The notes below the pieces were generated by a model. The model had not been told where the DNA came from, searched no databases, and worked only from the letters and a program-made list of their open reading frames with translations. Made by a program: the position numbers and the translations under genes. DNA of 64,000 nt, from positions 1-64,000 of the forward strand of contig NZ_AMZN01000055.1 in NCBI RefSeq assembly GCF_000331535.1. The letters are read 5' to 3'. Numbering within the stretch: the stretch's first letter is position 1; each line of letters opens with the position of its first letter. This DNA comes from Fulvivirga imtechensis AK7. Lineage in GTDB: Bacteria > Bacteroidota > Bacteroidia > Cytophagales > Cyclobacteriaceae. This document shows positions 24,609-33,881 of the stretch, piece by piece.

Positions 24609-25637
24609 ATGATGAATGAAAACGCCAAATATCGTCCATGGACTGCCCGGGAAGCGCCAAAAAAAGTGCTTTTTATTCGGTTACAGGCCATGGGCGATAT
24701 GGCCATCACCTTACCTTATATTCAGGGGTTTAAAAGATGCTTTCCTGAGGCGCAGATAGATTTTGTCACACGTGAAGAACTTGATACTATTCCTAATTCC
24801 ATAGCATTGTTTTCTAATGTCTATACTTTAAGAGGCGGCAGAAGCACCAGGAAGCAGGCATTTTATGCTGTTATGCTGGCGTTGAAGCTAAGAATGACCA
24901 ATTATGATGTGGTGGTGGACCTGCAAAACAACAAGATAAGTAAGATAATAAGGAAGTTGCTTGCTCCTGCCTCATGGAGCGAATTTGACAAACATTCATA
25001 CAACCCTGCAGGGGTAAGGACAGAGAATACGATCAGGAGTATAGGACTTGGAGACATTTCTCCGGATTTTAAATTTCGCTTAAAAGACCCTTCTGAAGGT
25101 GTTGCCCTTCTTAAGGAGGTGGGATGGCGTGAGGGAAATAAGCTTGTAGTACTCAATCCTGCCGGTTTTACACCTTCAAAAAACTGGCCCTTAGACTACT
25201 ACGTAGAGTTTGGAAGGTTATTTTTGAACGAATACCCTAATACTCAATTTCTTGCTTTAGGTATCGAAAGGATAAGGGAGAAGGTCGATTATTTGCAAGT
25301 GCAATTGGGGGAGAGCCTGATCAATTTAGTAGGAAAGACCTCTCCGGCTACGGCATTTGCCGTTATACAAAAGGTTTCTTTGGTTTTGTCAGAGGATTCC
25401 GGTCTCATGCACATGGCCTGGGTTTCGGGTAGGGCAACCATTGCTTTATATAGCGTGACAATAAGTGAACGCTCAAGACCTTTGGGAGAACATTCCATAT
25501 GTCTGAGCTCGGCCGATATGGAATGCGGAGGATGCATGCAGGCAGAATGTATGTTTGGAGATGTACGCTGCCTCACCAGATTTACTCCTCAAATGGTATT
25601 AAAAGAGGCAATTAAACTTATGAAGGCCAGTGAATAA
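24609..25637 (+). CDS. Glycosyltransferase family 9 (heptosyltransferase-like)
   Basis: A 342-aa GT-B enzyme of the ADP-heptose:LPS heptosyltransferase family. The N-terminal motif is VLFIRLQAMGDMAITLPYI, the linker region NPAGFTPSKNWPLDYYVEF, and the nucleotide-sugar loop VLSEDSGLMHMAWVSG. The start is set at the ATG at 24609 (MMNENAKYRP); an earlier ATG adds eleven residues of no similarity. It leads a three-gene cluster for surface glycan assembly and overlaps the next gene by 8 bp. Confidence 0.9.
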   Translation: MMNENAKYRPWTAREAPKKVLFIRLQAMGDMAITLPYIQGFKRCFPEAQIDFVTREELDTIPNSIALFSNVYTLRGGRSTRKQAFYAVMLALKLRMTNYDVVVDLQNNKISKIIRKLLAPASWSEFDKHSYNPAGVRTENTIRSIGLGDISPDFKFRLKDPSEGVALLKEVGWREGNKLVVLNPAGFTPSKNWPLDYYVEFGRLFLNEYPNTQFLALGIERIREKVDYLQVQLGESLINLVGKTSPATAFAVIQKVSLVLSEDSGLMHMAWVSGRATIALYSVTISERSRPLGEHSICLSSADMECGGCMQAECMFGDVRCLTRFTPQMVLKEAIKLMKASE

Positions 25638-26739
25638 AAAGAGAATTGCAGTTGTTGTTCCGGGTGGTGTGGGAAGTGGTTTTTATAACCAGGGGCTTCC
25701 CGCGTTGATGAACCTGATCTCGGGGCTTGCCGAGCGCTTTGATGTGACTGTTTATTCTATGGTGAGCATTAGTGACACTTTCTCCCCTGATGGTTTTGCT
25801 GTCAGGTTTCTTCAGGCGGATCATCGTCAGTGGACGCCCTGGAGAATGCTGAAACTATCGGTAATGATACTAAAGGATCACAAAAAGCGACCTTACGAGC
25901 TGTTTCACGGTATATGGGGTGGTGCATCAGGGATGCTTGCTGTACTCTTAGGGAAATGGCTCGACCGGCCATCAGTGGTGAGCCTTCGTGGTGGGGAAAC
26001 AGCCGATGTACAAACCATTGGGTACGGACACTTGCATAAAAGGACAAAACGAAAACGGCTTTTCCGAAGTCTTTATACAGCGAACCAGGTAACAGCCCTT
26101 ACTCGGTTTCAGGTGGAGGCTTTGCGAAAATATGGTTTTGAAAAAGAAGTAGTGGTTGTTCCTACGGGAGTGGATACTTCATTGTTTGTACCCGTTGAGA
26201 AGGAATTTAGGGCGCCCTTTCATTTCCTTCATATAGCGAACCTCACTGAGGTAAAGGACCAGGAAACGCTGCTTCGGACTTTTCGACTGATCAGGGATGA
26301 GGTAGACTGTAAATTGATTATTATCGGGGCCGATTATCTGCACGGAAAACTTCAAAGGTTGTGTCATGAACTACAGCTTGAGCATGAGGTTTTATTTTTA
26401 GGCCCTGTCAGGAATACAGAGTTACCCCACCATTTTGCCAAAGCGCATATTCTTCTGCATACTTCGCTTTATGAATCACAAGCCGTGGTGGTGGCCGAGG
26501 CCGCTGCGTGTAAGGTGCTGGTTTGTGGTACGAAAACCGGCTTGATCGCTGATCTCGGGCAGCAAACCATAGCTGTGGAGCCAGGTGATCACGCAGGCCT
26601 GGCAAATAAGGTGCTGTCCATACTTGAGGATAAGGAAAGATATGAGTCTATCGTTGAAAGCGCTTACACCTGGGCTAAAGCACATAGTATTGAATATACC
26701 GTTGACCAATTTACCACTATTTATAATTCTCTGACTTGA
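25630..26739 (+). CDS. Glycosyltransferase family 4
   Basis: A 369-aa GT-B retaining glycosyltransferase. It starts with GTG at 25630 inside the 3' end of the previous gene (MNKKRIAVVVPGGVGSGFYNQ). The acceptor-side glycine-rich loop is near residue 10. The donor-binding half has VVPTGVDTSLFVP at about 180, HIANLTEVKDQETLLRTFRL, and the ESQAVVVAEAAACKVLV motif near 280. Donor and acceptor sugars cannot be predicted. It is co-transcribed with the GT9 gene. Confidence 0.9.
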   Translation: MNKKRIAVVVPGGVGSGFYNQGLPALMNLISGLAERFDVTVYSMVSISDTFSPDGFAVRFLQADHRQWTPWRMLKLSVMILKDHKKRPYELFHGIWGGASGMLAVLLGKWLDRPSVVSLRGGETADVQTIGYGHLHKRTKRKRLFRSLYTANQVTALTRFQVEALRKYGFEKEVVVVPTGVDTSLFVPVEKEFRAPFHFLHIANLTEVKDQETLLRTFRLIRDEVDCKLIIIGADYLHGKLQRLCHELQLEHEVLFLGPVRNTELPHHFAKAHILLHTSLYESQAVVVAEAAACKVLVCGTKTGLIADLGQQTIAVEPGDHAGLANKVLSILEDKERYESIVESAYTWAKAHSIEYTVDQFTTIYNSLT

Positions 26740-26836
26740 TGTTGGTTCTCAGTCTTCATATCATCGGTAAAGAGTTGACAGGGGTATTCCTGGCGCTCAA
26801 GAGCAATTTACAATTACACGCTAAACCACCAGAGGT

Positions 26837-27856
26837 ATGAAGGCCGAAGTAAGTGTTGTCATTCCGACCAGGAACAGACCAGGCAGTGTGCGCGACCTGC
26901 TCGCAGATCTTTCAAAACAGACTTATCCTTTGAAGGAAGTGATCATAGTTGATTCTAGTGATCAAAAGATGGATGGAAAGCTATTGAATGAGCAATTTCC
27001 CATTTTGAAAATCCGCTATATGCAATCCCAGCCTTCAGTTTGCATCCAGCGCAATCTCGGCATTTTAAAGGCTACATCGCCTTACATTTTCCTGTGCGAT
27101 GATGATATCAGTATCGGGGAAAGTTATCTATCCATCCTGATGGCACATCTGCAAAAGAGTGGAGCAGGAGCAGCTTCTGGGTTGATCATGCAGTATGAAA
27201 ATGGAAAGTGGTGCCACGAGTATCCTCCTACTTCATTTGGTAAGCTGCTTTTTGCATTCGCTTTCCAGCACTCCATCTGGGGTAATATTGATCATATTCC
27301 GGTTTCATTTTGGCAACGTCCATTTTACTTCCTTTTAAGAAGGTATTACCACCGCAGAGGCAATAGTATTTCCAAGGCAGGATGGCCGGTGCTTACAGAA
27401 TTTAAGGCTCCGGTTTCCAAAGCCACTATTTATGGGTTGGGTGCATCTGTTATCAAAAAGGAATGGCTGCTACACTCCCCATATGATGAAGTGCTGGATG
27501 CACATGGCATTGGTGATAACTACGGTGTGGCGATCAATTTCCCGGGAGCAAAACCCATTGAGGTGGTGACCGCTGCTGAGGCCTATCATCTTCAAAGCAC
27601 GGACAACAGGCTGGAGGGGGCTACCACATACTACAGAAGGTTGCTGGCCCTTGGTTATTTTTTGAAGAAGTACCCTCGTTTTAACTGGTGGAACAGGGTA
27701 TGGTTTTGCTGGTCGTTGGCAGGGAACCTGGTTTTATTCAGGAGTAGAAGAGCACATCGTGATGCAACCTATAAAGTATTAGGTGCTGTACTGGTGGGAA
27801 AAAACCCGTATTGGATGGGGTTTGGAGAGGGGAAAAAGGTGGTGGAGGCGGAGTGA
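26837..27856 (+). CDS. Glycosyltransferase family 2
   Basis: A 339-aa GT-A inverting glycosyltransferase. The N-terminal nucleotide-binding strand is VSVVIPTRNRPGSVRDLL, and the metal-binding DxD-type motif is CDDDISIGESYL (about residues 90-100). The region after residue 170 (FLLRRYYHRRGNS) is basic, and the C-terminal part contains HLQSTDNRLEGATTYYRR. It is 97 bp after the GT4 gene on the same strand. It is probably part of LPS or exopolysaccharide assembly. Confidence 0.9.
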   Translation: MKAEVSVVIPTRNRPGSVRDLLADLSKQTYPLKEVIIVDSSDQKMDGKLLNEQFPILKIRYMQSQPSVCIQRNLGILKATSPYIFLCDDDISIGESYLSILMAHLQKSGAGAASGLIMQYENGKWCHEYPPTSFGKLLFAFAFQHSIWGNIDHIPVSFWQRPFYFLLRRYYHRRGNSISKAGWPVLTEFKAPVSKATIYGLGASVIKKEWLLHSPYDEVLDAHGIGDNYGVAINFPGAKPIEVVTAAEAYHLQSTDNRLEGATTYYRRLLALGYFLKKYPRFNWWNRVWFCWSLAGNLVLFRSRRAHRDATYKVLGAVLVGKNPYWMGFGEGKKVVEAE

Positions 27857-28003
27857 TGATGATGGGTCGTGCGCCACGAACCAATGAAGGGAGACACGAA
27901 CCAACACGAGCCATTGGCTATCCACCCGGTATATGAGCCGTATCATAGGGTAAAACTGATCATCGTCATGTTTAATCCCCGACATTATTGATAGTATTGA
28001 CCT

Positions 28004-29671
28004 ATGATAGAAGGATGGCGATTTTTAGCTGGTCTGGGCCTTTTCCTATACGGGATGGATCTGCTGGAGCATGTGATGAAAAAGCTGGGAGGGCGTTCTT
28101 TTAAGCTTTTTCTGCGAAAATATACTCAAAGCCTTTTTAAATCGATCACAGGTGGTGTACTCATTACCGGTTTGCTCCAAAGTAGTTCGGTAGTATCACT
28201 GCTTGTGCTTGCGTTTGTTGAGAGTGGAATTTTGTCATTCCGAAATGCTCTGGGTATAATTTTGGGCTCTAATGTGGGTACTACATTAAGCAGTTGGATA
28301 GTGGCTACAGTGGGCTTTAAGCTGGATATTGAGAGTTACTCTCTACCTGTGGTGGCAGTTTCGGCCATAGTTATGTTTTTCCTTCGCCGAGCACCGGCAT
28401 TTTACAATGGAGCCCGAATGTTATTTGCTCTTGGACTTTTATTCATGGGGTTAGGGTTTATGAAGGCCGGAGCAGATATATTGGTGACTGATATTGACCT
28501 GAGTGTGTACGAACAATATGGGACACTGATGTTTGTACTTATTGGGTTCATCATCACCATACTCATACAGTCCAGCTCCGCTACGGTAGCTATCACGCTT
28601 ACAGCACTTCATGCCGGTATTATTAGCCTGACTTTTGCTGCGGCTGTTGTTATTGGTTCCGGGCTGGGCACTACCATTAAGATCTTGCTGGGGGCGTTGC
28701 AGGGCTCACCTGATAAGAAAAGGGTGGCATCCAGCAATTTTTTCTTCAATGTCGTCACCTGTATTGTAGCGTACTTGCTCCTGCCACTACTTATTTTCTT
28801 TATCACAGACATTATGCACATCAGCGATCCACTTATAGCGCTGGTGACTTTCCAAACTACTATAAACCTGCTGTCTATCCTACTGTTTGTGCCATTTGTC
28901 AACCTTTTTGCCAGATGGTTGGAAAGTATGTTTAAAGGTACGAATGAACAGGAGGTATCCTTTATTAGTCCCAATCTGCCTGTAATTCCCGAACTTGCTA
29001 TCGATGCACTCTACAAGGAAGCTGAGAATTTGATGAGAAAAACTACTGAGTTTATTAAATATGTACTGAATATTCACCTAAAAGCTTCTCCCGAACATTT
29101 TTTCCATAGCATTCGGTCATTTACCAGGGCATCTCAATCATTTGACTCTCGCTATGAACGTTTAAAGCGCACCGAAGGTGATATACTGGAATACTATGCC
29201 AATCTGCAACTCCATGATCTCGACACGAGTCAGTATAGTATGATGAATCAGTATATTACAGCTCTTCGCAACAATATTCATGCTGCCAAGTCTATGAAAG
29301 ATATTCATCACGACCTTAAAGAGTTTGAAGCCTCGGGCAATGATATTATATACGACCATTACACAGCCTTACAGAATAACTGGACTGAGTTTGATACCGC
29401 ATTAGTTAATCTGCTGACTCTGAACGATAAGCCTACATTGTTTGAGCAGCTTACCACCGTCATGAAAGGAGTTTTTCGGGATTATAACAGGCAAAATACG
29501 CTGGTTCTGGAGCAACTTAAGAAGAAACAGTTATCAGAAATGGAAACTTCCACACTTCTGAATGTACAAAGAGAGGTGCTTTCAGCCAAGAAGTCTTTAC
29601 TAAGAGCGATTGCTTACCTCAAGCTTACCTCTGATCAGGCGCATGAATTCGAATTTCTGCCGGAGTTTTGA
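28004..29671 (+). CDS. Na/Pi cotransporter family protein with PhoU-like tail
   Basis: A 555-aa protein. The membrane half (about 1-310) holds the duplicated NptA/SLC34 repeat, each with a QSSS motif (LLQSSSVVSLLVLAF near 60 and ILIQSSSATVAITLTAL near 190). The cytoplasmic half (about 335-540) is all-helical and PhoU-like, with YKEAENLMRKTTEFIKYVL. The family imports phosphate with sodium, and the PhoU domain may regulate it. Length is typical. It is monocistronic, between repeats and the DUF892 gene. Confidence 0.92.
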   Translation: MIEGWRFLAGLGLFLYGMDLLEHVMKKLGGRSFKLFLRKYTQSLFKSITGGVLITGLLQSSSVVSLLVLAFVESGILSFRNALGIILGSNVGTTLSSWIVATVGFKLDIESYSLPVVAVSAIVMFFLRRAPAFYNGARMLFALGLLFMGLGFMKAGADILVTDIDLSVYEQYGTLMFVLIGFIITILIQSSSATVAITLTALHAGIISLTFAAAVVIGSGLGTTIKILLGALQGSPDKKRVASSNFFFNVVTCIVAYLLLPLLIFFITDIMHISDPLIALVTFQTTINLLSILLFVPFVNLFARWLESMFKGTNEQEVSFISPNLPVIPELAIDALYKEAENLMRKTTEFIKYVLNIHLKASPEHFFHSIRSFTRASQSFDSRYERLKRTEGDILEYYANLQLHDLDTSQYSMMNQYITALRNNIHAAKSMKDIHHDLKEFEASGNDIIYDHYTALQNNWTEFDTALVNLLTLNDKPTLFEQLTTVMKGVFRDYNRQNTLVLEQLKKKQLSEMETSTLLNVQREVLSAKKSLLRAIAYLKLTSDQAHEFEFLPEF

Positions 29672-29762
29672 TACTAATGACATTAATCATGCGATTGGGC
29701 AAACATTCATCAGTATCCGGTTGTTCATTTGCTCATAACTTTACCTCAAAAAGCAGGAAATT

Positions 29763-30275
29763 ATGCAACCAGCTATTTCAAATCTTACAGAGGCATTGGC
29801 TTATCAACTGAATGAGTTATATGATGCTGAAAAAAAACTCCGGGAGGCTATTCCCGGCTGCCTGGATAAAGTAAAATCTACCTCATTGAAGAACGAACTT
29901 AGGCAATATGGAGAAAGCTGCCGGGATAAACTGGTTAAACTGGAGCGCGTTTATAACTATCTGATGAAGGAACCTGCGGACAATAAATCAAAGATCATCG
30001 ATAAGCTCATAGAGAACACCAAGGGAATGCTTGCATCAGCAATGGCCAATGAGATGAAAGATGTGATGCTAACTGCATGTCTGCATACTATTAATCATTA
30101 TAAAATAGCCGGGTACAGCACAGCGTTGGTTTTTGCCGAGCAACTGGAACTGGATAACGCTGTAGACCTGCTGGCAGAAGTATTGGCATGGGAGAAAAAG
30201 ACCAATAGCAGCTTGTTGGATGTTGCGGTATACGATGTGAATACCAAGGCATCGGAGTATGGAAAGAGCTCGTAA
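29763..30275 (+). CDS. DUF892 (YciF-like) ferritin-like protein
   Basis: A 170-aa four-helix protein. The N-terminus (LAYQLNELYDAEKKLREAIP) carries the family's ELYDAE motif; later helices contain HTINHYKIAGYSTALVFAEQ and LAWEKKTNSSL. Glutamate and histidine residues fit a di-iron ferritin-like site. DUF892/YciF proteins are stress-induced, with an uncertain role. The next gene begins 11 bp downstream, so the two are probably an operon. Confidence 0.88.
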   Translation: MQPAISNLTEALAYQLNELYDAEKKLREAIPGCLDKVKSTSLKNELRQYGESCRDKLVKLERVYNYLMKEPADNKSKIIDKLIENTKGMLASAMANEMKDVMLTACLHTINHYKIAGYSTALVFAEQLELDNAVDLLAEVLAWEKKTNSSLLDVAVYDVNTKASEYGKSS

Positions 30276-30286
30276 AATCATGGTGT

Positions 30287-30748
30287 ATGCTTGGAGTATT
30301 GACCGATGAACAAATAGACCAGGTACTGCACAGCCAGACCATTGGCAGGCTTGGATGCTATGCCAGTGGAGAAATATATGTGGTGCCGGTTACCTATGCA
30401 TTTGATGGTCAGCATATATATGCTCATTCGAGGGAGGGAATGAAGATTCGGATGATGCGAGAGAATAAGCAGGTGTGTTTTGAGGTAGATGCTATCCAAA
30501 ATATGGCCAATTGGCGTAGTGTTATCCTGTGGGGTACCTTTGAAGAATTGCAGGAACAGAGTGCTCAAAAACAGGCCATGAAAGTTATGGACTCAAAACT
30601 TTCTCCCCTCATTACCAGTGCTACAGCGCGACCTCACCGGCAGACTATGATCCCTCACTTTGTGGAGAAGGAGCGCAAACCAATAATCTATCGTATCCAC
30701 ATCGATCGGAAAACCGGCCGTTTTGAGAAAAGTGACGAGCAAGTCTGA
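30287..30748 (+). CDS. Pyridoxamine 5'-phosphate oxidase-like flavin-binding protein
   Basis: A 153-aa split-barrel protein with the family pattern TIGRLGCYASGEIYVVPVTY, IYAHSREGMKIRMMRENKQV and the strand WRSVILWGTFEEL. It resembles nitroimidazole-resistance NimA-like or general FMN-binding proteins; the substrate is unknown. The partner DUF892 gene suggests a stress-response pair. Confidence 0.85.
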   Translation: MLGVLTDEQIDQVLHSQTIGRLGCYASGEIYVVPVTYAFDGQHIYAHSREGMKIRMMRENKQVCFEVDAIQNMANWRSVILWGTFEELQEQSAQKQAMKVMDSKLSPLITSATARPHRQTMIPHFVEKERKPIIYRIHIDRKTGRFEKSDEQV

Positions 30749-30775
30749 TTGGGCCTACTTGAATTTTAGCCGCAA

Positions 30776-33133
30776 CTACTCATTGCGAAGTATTTTTGCA
30801 GGGTTGGCCATAGCAGCAGTAATAGACTGGTAGCTGACAGTGGCAAGTGCTATGGCCAGGGCCATCCCACCTGACACAAGAAAGATGGAAACGCCAAGAT
30901 TGATCCTATAAGCAAAGCTATTCAGCCACATGGTCATCAGATACCAGCCGACCGGCACTGAAATAATGAAAGAGATCAGCACCAGCCTGGTAAAGTCCTT
31001 TGAAACCAGGTAAAAAAGTCCGCGTACCGGGGCTCCGAATACTTTTCTTATACTTATTTCTTTTGTACGTTGTTCTGCTATGAATGATGCCAGGCCAAAC
31101 AGTCCCAAACCGGAAATGATAATAGCCAGTGTAGCAAAGTACTTAAATAGCGTTGCAGTCCGTTTTTCGGCAGCGTAGAGTTTATCAAAATCTTCATCTA
31201 GAAAGCTGGCTCTAAAAGTCTTTTTGGGGTTCAGTTTTTGCCATTGCCCCTCTATCTTAGCCATAGCATCTCCTACCTGCCGGCCATCTATTTTCACTAC
31301 AGTTCTGCTGAGCTGTTGTGGACTCATAAACATTATCAGGGGTTCGATTGGTTGATGTATCGACTTGAAGTGAAAATCTTTAGCAACACCAACAATGGTG
31401 TACTGCTTGTCTCCGGCACGCAGGCGCCCACCTATTGGCTTTTCATACCCGATTGTCTTTAATGCCTGCTGGTTAATGATAACGGCATTGCTGTCTGAGG
31501 CTATTTCTTCTGAAAAGTTTCGACCCTCGGCCATTTCAATCTGCATTGTAGTAATGTATCCGGGGTCTACTGCCTGAAGATGGATGAGGATCGTTTCATC
31601 GGGATTGGCCCCCTCCCAGGAAATTCCCGAGGTAGAATTTTCTACATAAGCAGGATGCTGATTAGTAAAACCTACTGACTTTATACCCTCCTGCTGCATC
31701 AGTTCGTGCTGGAAAATTTCATGATTGTCACTGAGTGATGAAATATAAACTACCTGCTCCTTATTGATACCTAGATTTTTACTTTGAATAAAGCTTAGCT
31801 GGGTAGAAACTGTTATGGTGCCTATCATCAAAACGATAGAAACAGTAAACTGAAGTACCACCAACACTTTTCTGAAAAAGCTGCCTCCGGTTTTGCTGTT
31901 TTTGCTCTTGAGTACATTAGCAGGCTGAAAAGAAGATAAAAAGATAGCCGGATAGCTGCCAGCCAGCAAACCTGTACCAATAACTGCCACGGCCATTAAT
32001 GCTGTTATCTTTAGTCCGTTTTCAGGGTTCAACAGGTCAAGCTCCAATGTTTTTTCTGAGAGCTGGTTAAAGGAAGGCAGGAGCAGGTCAACGAGCAGAA
32101 TGGATAGCAAAACCGACACCAATGATAATAACACTGATTCACCCAGAAACTGATAGATCAACTGAAAGCGACTCGCCCCAACGGTTTTGCGCAGTCCTAC
32201 CTCCTTGGCTCTTCTGGCTGACCGTGCAGTCGACAGGTTCATAAAATTGATGCAGGCAATTACTAGTATGAATGCTGCCACAATAGAAAATATCTCTACG
32301 TAAGTCCTGTTGCCCTTGCCAGAAATATCGGCTGTAAAACTCACCTCACCAAGATGGATATCTGTTAAGGGCTGAAGATAGATATCGGTGACAGAACCTT
32401 CCTTGTACTTTTTAATCTGTCCTTTTATCTTTTCATTAAGTATTTTGATATTGGCATCTTCGCTGATCTTTATATAGGTGTAAAGGGTATTATTGCTCCA
32501 GGCACTACTCATTTCTTTCCAGGTAGTCCCCAGTTTTTTGGTCGACATTAAATAGTCAAACTGAAGATGAGAATTTTTTGGTACATCTTTGAAAACACCT
32601 GTCACCATCATGTCGTCTTTGCCATTAATACGGATGGTTTTTCCAATTGGATCCTGCTCTGGAAAATACTTTGCAACCAGCGTTTCGTTGATCACCAGCG
32701 CATTTAGAGGCTCAAATACCTGCTTGGTATCTCCGTTTACAAGTTCAAAGGAAAAGATATCCAGAAATTCCTGATCCACATAAATACCCCTTTCCAAAAA
32801 ATGTTGATCTCCGTATTCAAACTGGTTATTGGTAAACTGAACCCTGGTAGCGTGTGTTACTTCCGGATACTCGTCTTTAAGCGAAGGTGCCAGCGGACCT
32901 GGAGTAACCGCAACAGGGAATACCGGTTGACCAGCGTAATACTGATTTTCGACCACCCGGAATACACGGTCATGGTCTTTGTGGAATTTGTCGTAGCCCA
33001 ACTCATCTACTACGTAAAGCAATATAAAGATCACACTGGTCAGGCCAACAGTGAGCCCAAATATATTGACTATAGAATAAAACTTATGTTTGCGAAGATT
33101 TCTTAAAGCAATTTTGAAATAGTTTTTCAGCAT
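30776..33133 (-). CDS. FtsX/MacB-type ABC transporter permease
   Basis: A 785-aa permease. The start is placed at the ATG at 33133 (MLKNYFKIALRNLRKHKFYS), which is the typical N-terminus; the 35 upstream codons are not. Layout: TM1 at about 20-40, a MacB-PCD periplasmic domain, three TMs at about 280-430 with ARRAKEVGLRKTVGA, a second periplasmic domain, and three C-terminal TMs with RTKEISIRKVFGA. Members export antimicrobials or sense the envelope. The duplicate core is standard for Bacteroidota. No ATPase gene lies beside it, so it must pair with one elsewhere. Confidence 0.9.
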   Translation of the reverse strand: MLKNYFKIALRNLRKHKFYSIVNIFGLTVGLTSVIFILLYVVDELGYDKFHKDHDRVFRVVENQYYAGQPVFPVAVTPGPLAPSLKDEYPEVTHATRVQFTNNQFEYGDQHFLERGIYVDQEFLDIFSFELVNGDTKQVFEPLNALVINETLVAKYFPEQDPIGKTIRINGKDDMMVTGVFKDVPKNSHLQFDYLMSTKKLGTTWKEMSSAWSNNTLYTYIKISEDANIKILNEKIKGQIKKYKEGSVTDIYLQPLTDIHLGEVSFTADISGKGNRTYVEIFSIVAAFILVIACINFMNLSTARSARRAKEVGLRKTVGASRFQLIYQFLGESVLLSLVSVLLSILLVDLLLPSFNQLSEKTLELDLLNPENGLKITALMAVAVIGTGLLAGSYPAIFLSSFQPANVLKSKNSKTGGSFFRKVLVVLQFTVSIVLMIGTITVSTQLSFIQSKNLGINKEQVVYISSLSDNHEIFQHELMQQEGIKSVGFTNQHPAYVENSTSGISWEGANPDETILIHLQAVDPGYITTMQIEMAEGRNFSEEIASDSNAVIINQQALKTIGYEKPIGGRLRAGDKQYTIVGVAKDFHFKSIHQPIEPLIMFMSPQQLSRTVVKIDGRQVGDAMAKIEGQWQKLNPKKTFRASFLDEDFDKLYAAEKRTATLFKYFATLAIIISGLGLFGLASFIAEQRTKEISIRKVFGAPVRGLFYLVSKDFTRLVLISFIISVPVGWYLMTMWLNSFAYRINLGVSIFLVSGGMALAIALATVSYQSITAAMANPAKILRNE

Positions 33134-33259
33134 ATGGAATGGGTATTTCGTTTTGAAAATGGTATTCAACAAGAATGCCAAATTACTAATGAATTGATAA
33201 TCAATGTATTGTGATGATTTTAGGGCTAAAATAACCAATCAAGTGCCCACTGATAAAAC

Positions 33260-33289
33260 AATAGACTGTCCATGGGTGGACAGTCTATT
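33260..33289. repeat. 13-bp perfect inverted repeat upstream of divergent genes
   Basis: AATAGACTGTCCA (33260-33272) and TGGACAGTCTATT (33277-33289) with a 4-nt loop. It lies between the divergent permease gene and the frameshifted secreted-protein gene, so it is upstream of both. It could be a terminator remnant, an operator or an attenuator. Confidence 0.6.
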
Positions 33290-33366
33290 TGTATCTTGAC
33301 TTTACATATTACTGTAGAATTGTTTTTGCATATTGAAATTGTCTGTTTTAAAATCTGCAGAATGCT

Positions 33367-33862
33367 ATGAAAATTACTGTTGTTGTACTGCTTTTTTTGT
33401 GTCTGTCAGAAGTCAGCCAGTCGCAGATACCCGCGTGGTATCAGCATGAAATGAACAGAAAGGTGGGTGTCTGGGTTGCCGACAACTCTGCCTATAAACA
33501 TGAGCATGAGCCTATAGATGCCTACGGTATCGAATGGAAGTGGTGTATTGCGAAAAACTGCCTGTCAGGTGAGTTATTTAGCATAAAAAAAGGTGAAAGA
33601 ACCGATAGATATTGGTACTTCTCCCAATATTGGGATTTTGAAAGCGGAAAACCCACTCTGATCCAGGTCAATTCTTTTGGTACAGTTGGCAGAGGTACTG
33701 TCGATATGCTGAAGGAAGATAAAACTTAACCAACCGGATGGCACGGCATATAAAGAAGGTCATATCGTCCAAATTTATGATGGTTATGAAGTCGGTACTT
33801 CATATAATATCAATGATGATGAATGGACTGAAAGGAGGACCTACAAATGGGTTAAGCAGTAG
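33367..33862 (+). pseudogene. Secreted protein disrupted by a frameshift
   Basis: The first frame gives 120 aa from a signal peptide (MKITVVVLLFLCLSEVSQSQ) to DMLKEDKT-stop at 33729. A +1 shift at the AAAA run near 33720-33724 lets reading continue as KLNQPDGTAYKEGHIVQIYD, then GYEVGTSYNINDDEWTERRT, and YKWVKQ-stop at 33860-33862. The continued frame is coherent (aromatic, beta-rich) and gives about 164 aa in total. The protein has no recognised domain (lipocalin or DUF1579-like is a guess). It is either a recent single-base insertion or a sequencing error. Confidence 0.7.
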
Positions 33863-33881
33863 CATTACAATGGTTTGGTAT

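Noticed and set aside
33720-33729. Programmed ribosomal frameshift in the secreted-protein gene
   Set aside because: There is no slippery heptamer with a following pseudoknot; a simple insertion in an A run is the better reading.
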